Below are positions 5,803 to 7,251 of a stretch of DNA of 7,251 nucleotides, one piece after another. The position numbers were made by a program, and so were the translations under genes. Position 1 is the stretch's first letter; each line of letters starts with the position of its first letter. A model generated the notes under the pieces. It searched no databases, was not told the origin of the DNA, and worked only from the letters and a program-made list of their open reading frames with translations. Origin of the DNA: an uncultured Collinsella sp. (lineage in GTDB: Bacteria > Actinomycetota > Coriobacteriia > Coriobacteriales > Coriobacteriaceae); contig CABUZI010000085.1 of NCBI GenBank assembly GCA_902496005.1, positions 1 to 7,251 on the forward strand. The letters are read 5' to 3'.

Positions 5803-6199
5803 AGGCTGGGTCGATGTTCATGCTGGCGATTAGGTTGATGCCCGTGTTGAGGAGGTCTTCCAGCACGACGTCGCCCATGCGGGTGGGGACGTTTACGACT
5901 AGGCCGCGGATGAGGGCCATGGCTTGGGCGTGGAGCGCCAGCGGGATGGCTTCGGCCGTGCGCACGGGGAGCAGTGCTTCGTCGCCGCCGGAGACGGCCA
6001 CGGTCGTCGTGAGCACGCGCATGGGGCAGGTGAGCTCCTGATGTGCGAACTTATCACCGCGCGGGCATCTGTTGCCGGTCACGGAGTGCACCTCTACCAC
6101 GGCGCCGTCTGCGTCACGCTCTACCCCTACGGTCAGAAGGCATTCGGATGGGCAGGTCGTGCAGTTGAACCGCAGCGTTGCAATCACGTTGTCGCTCAT
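5801..6199 (-). CDS. DUF1667 protein, partner of a glycerol-3-phosphate-type oxidoreductase
   Basis: A small cysteine-rich cytoplasmic protein of 132 residues, the usual size for the DUF1667 family. The N-terminus carries Cys13, Cys16 and Cys20 (CTTCPSEC), then Cys45 in TGNRCPRGDKFAHQE and Cys58 before MRVLTTTV. This is the typical DUF1667 pattern and could bind a metal or iron-sulfur cluster. The C-terminal part (LPVRTAEAIPL onward) is the family's tail. It starts 3 nt after the stop of the upstream oxidoreductase gene, with GAGAAGG (6214-6208) 8 nt before the ATG, so the two are translationally coupled. In many anaerobes the family sits directly after a GlpA-type dehydrogenase and an FAD/NAD oxidoreductase. 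A role in passing electrons from glycerol-3-phosphate oxidation is inferred from that context; its biochemistry is not established. No signal peptide or membrane segment is seen. Confidence 0.85.
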   Translation of the reverse strand: MSDNVIATLRFNCTTCPSECLLTVGVERDADGAVVEVHSVTGNRCPRGDKFAHQELTCPMRVLTTTVAVSGGDEALLPVRTAEAIPLALHAQAMALIRGLVVNVPTRMGDVVLEDLLNTGINLIASMNIDPA

Positions 6200-6202
6200 A
6201 GT

Positions 6203-7251
6203 TTATGCCTTCTCGATGGGATCGACGGATAGGACAATCTCGCTGGCACCCAGGTCGAGCGCTTGTTTGATGACCTTTGCCTGCAGCGGGAAGCTTTCCA
6301 TAACGCTCGGCTTAAACGCTCGGACCTTGCCGGCGAACAGCTCCTCGCCGTTGGCCAGGATCCGTACGCGGGCGGCATCGACTGGCCGGCGCACGCGGAA
6401 GTTGAGTTTGGTGAGTGCCACAGCCGTAATGCGCCCCGGCAGCGCGTAGCCCGCGATTCCGGCAGGGGAGACGGTGAGCTCGCAGCCCGCGTCCGCGGCA
6501 CCCGCCTCAGCATCCGTGTCGCCACCCAGCGCGTACGCCGCTGCAGCTGCGCCAGCCCTCTCGGACTCGGTCGTCACGTTGTCGGCTAGGTCGTGCACAT
6601 GCAGCACATTGCCGCAGGCAAAGATGCCCGGCACGCCCGTCTGCAGGCTCTGGTCCACCACGGCGCCGCGCGTGCGCGGGTCAAGCTCCACGCCTGCGGC
6701 AACCGAAAGCTCGTTCTCGGGAATCAATCCCACCGAAAGCAGCAGCGTATCGCACGGAACGATGCGCTCGGTCTCCGGAATGGGCACCAGGTGCTCGTCG
6801 ACCTTGCTTACCTCGACGGCCTCCACGCGGTCGTGTCCGATCACACGTGTGACGGTGGTGGACAGGTGCAGCGGAATGCCAAAGTCGTCCAGGCAGTTCT
6901 TGACGTTGCGACGCAGACCGTTGGCGTACGGCATGAGCTCGTACACGCCCTCGACAGAAATCCCCTGAGCGTGCAGCGGCGCGCCATGATAAGCCCGATG
7001 TCGCCCGAGCCTAAAATGACGGCGCGCGAGCTGGGCTTGAGGTTTTCGATATTGATGTATCGCTGCGCCAAGCCGGCCGTAAATACGCCGGCGGGACGGC
7101 TACCGGGGATCTTGATCTCGCTGCGGGTGCGCTCGCGGCACCCCATGGCAAGGACGACCGTACGCCCGGTGAGCTGTAGCATGCCGACACGGCTCATGAG
7201 CGTGACGGTATGGACCGCGGCGGTTCCCGCGGCCTCGCCCGTGCCCGGGTC
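6203..7251 (-). pseudogene. FAD/NAD(P)-dependent oxidoreductase, frameshifted, 5' end beyond window
   Basis: This is a pyridine-nucleotide-disulfide-type flavoprotein of the kind encoded with glycerol-3-phosphate dehydrogenase in anaerobes, likely moving electrons between FAD and NAD(P). The first part, open from the right edge down to about 6967, includes TVVLAMGCRERTR, IPGSRPAGVFTAGLAQRYIN and the Rossmann motif GSGDIGLIMARR (GSGDIG at 7011-6994). The family continuation, GISVEGVYELMPYANGLRRN, then appears in another frame, which stays open to the TAA at 6203. It carries GLIPENELS, the FAD-binding segment GVPGIFACGNVLHVHDLADNVT and a C-terminal beta-rich domain. One base is missing near 6966: an extra C on the plus strand would restore TLEGISVEG. 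As read, translation stops at 6841. The rest of the gene looks intact, so this is a fresh mutation, a sequencing error or, less likely, programmed frameshifting. The start lies outside the window. Confidence 0.8.

Overview
This window looks like chromosome from a GC-rich anaerobic actinobacterium. The strong bias to C-ending codons in valS, the gene content and the style of the GC-rich palindromic intergenic repeats all suggest a Coriobacteriia member, with Collinsella or a close relative as the best guess. That assignment is inference; no marker gene in the window proves it.

Layout. (1) Positions 1-2430, + strand: the valyl-tRNA synthetase gene valS, with its first roughly 100 codons (including the HIGH motif) outside the window. 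(2) 2431-2709: a gap holding a nested palindrome of about 100 bp, then a possible structured leader ending in a terminator-like hairpin just before folC. (3) 2710-4053, + strand: folC, folylpolyglutamate/dihydrofolate synthase. (4) 4054-4158: a short gap between converging genes, filled by a perfect 22-bp inverted repeat. (5) 4159-5247, - strand: an M24-family Xaa-Pro aminopeptidase/prolidase with a recognisable promoter and ribosome binding site. (6) 5248-5800: 553 bp with no convincing gene but dense symmetry: a perfect 35-bp palindrome, a terminator-like 28-bp repeat present two or three times, a 159-bp element with terminal inverted repeats, and a second copy of the 22-bp inverted repeat. 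(7) 5801-7251, - strand: a DUF1667 protein directly downstream of a FAD/NAD-dependent oxidoreductase of the type found beside glycerol-3-phosphate dehydrogenase. The oxidoreductase gene runs off the right edge and is split by an apparent single-base deletion near 6966.

How the genes relate. valS and folC are housekeeping genes for translation and folate metabolism. The aminopeptidase stands alone with its own promoter. The oxidoreductase/DUF1667 pair is translationally coupled (3 nt gap) and is probably the tail of a glycerol-3-phosphate oxidation operon whose first gene lies beyond the window.

No CRISPR array, tRNA, rRNA, insertion-sequence transposase or defence system was seen. The parts worth a second look are the mosaic of palindromic repeats around the aminopeptidase gene and the frameshift in the oxidoreductase.
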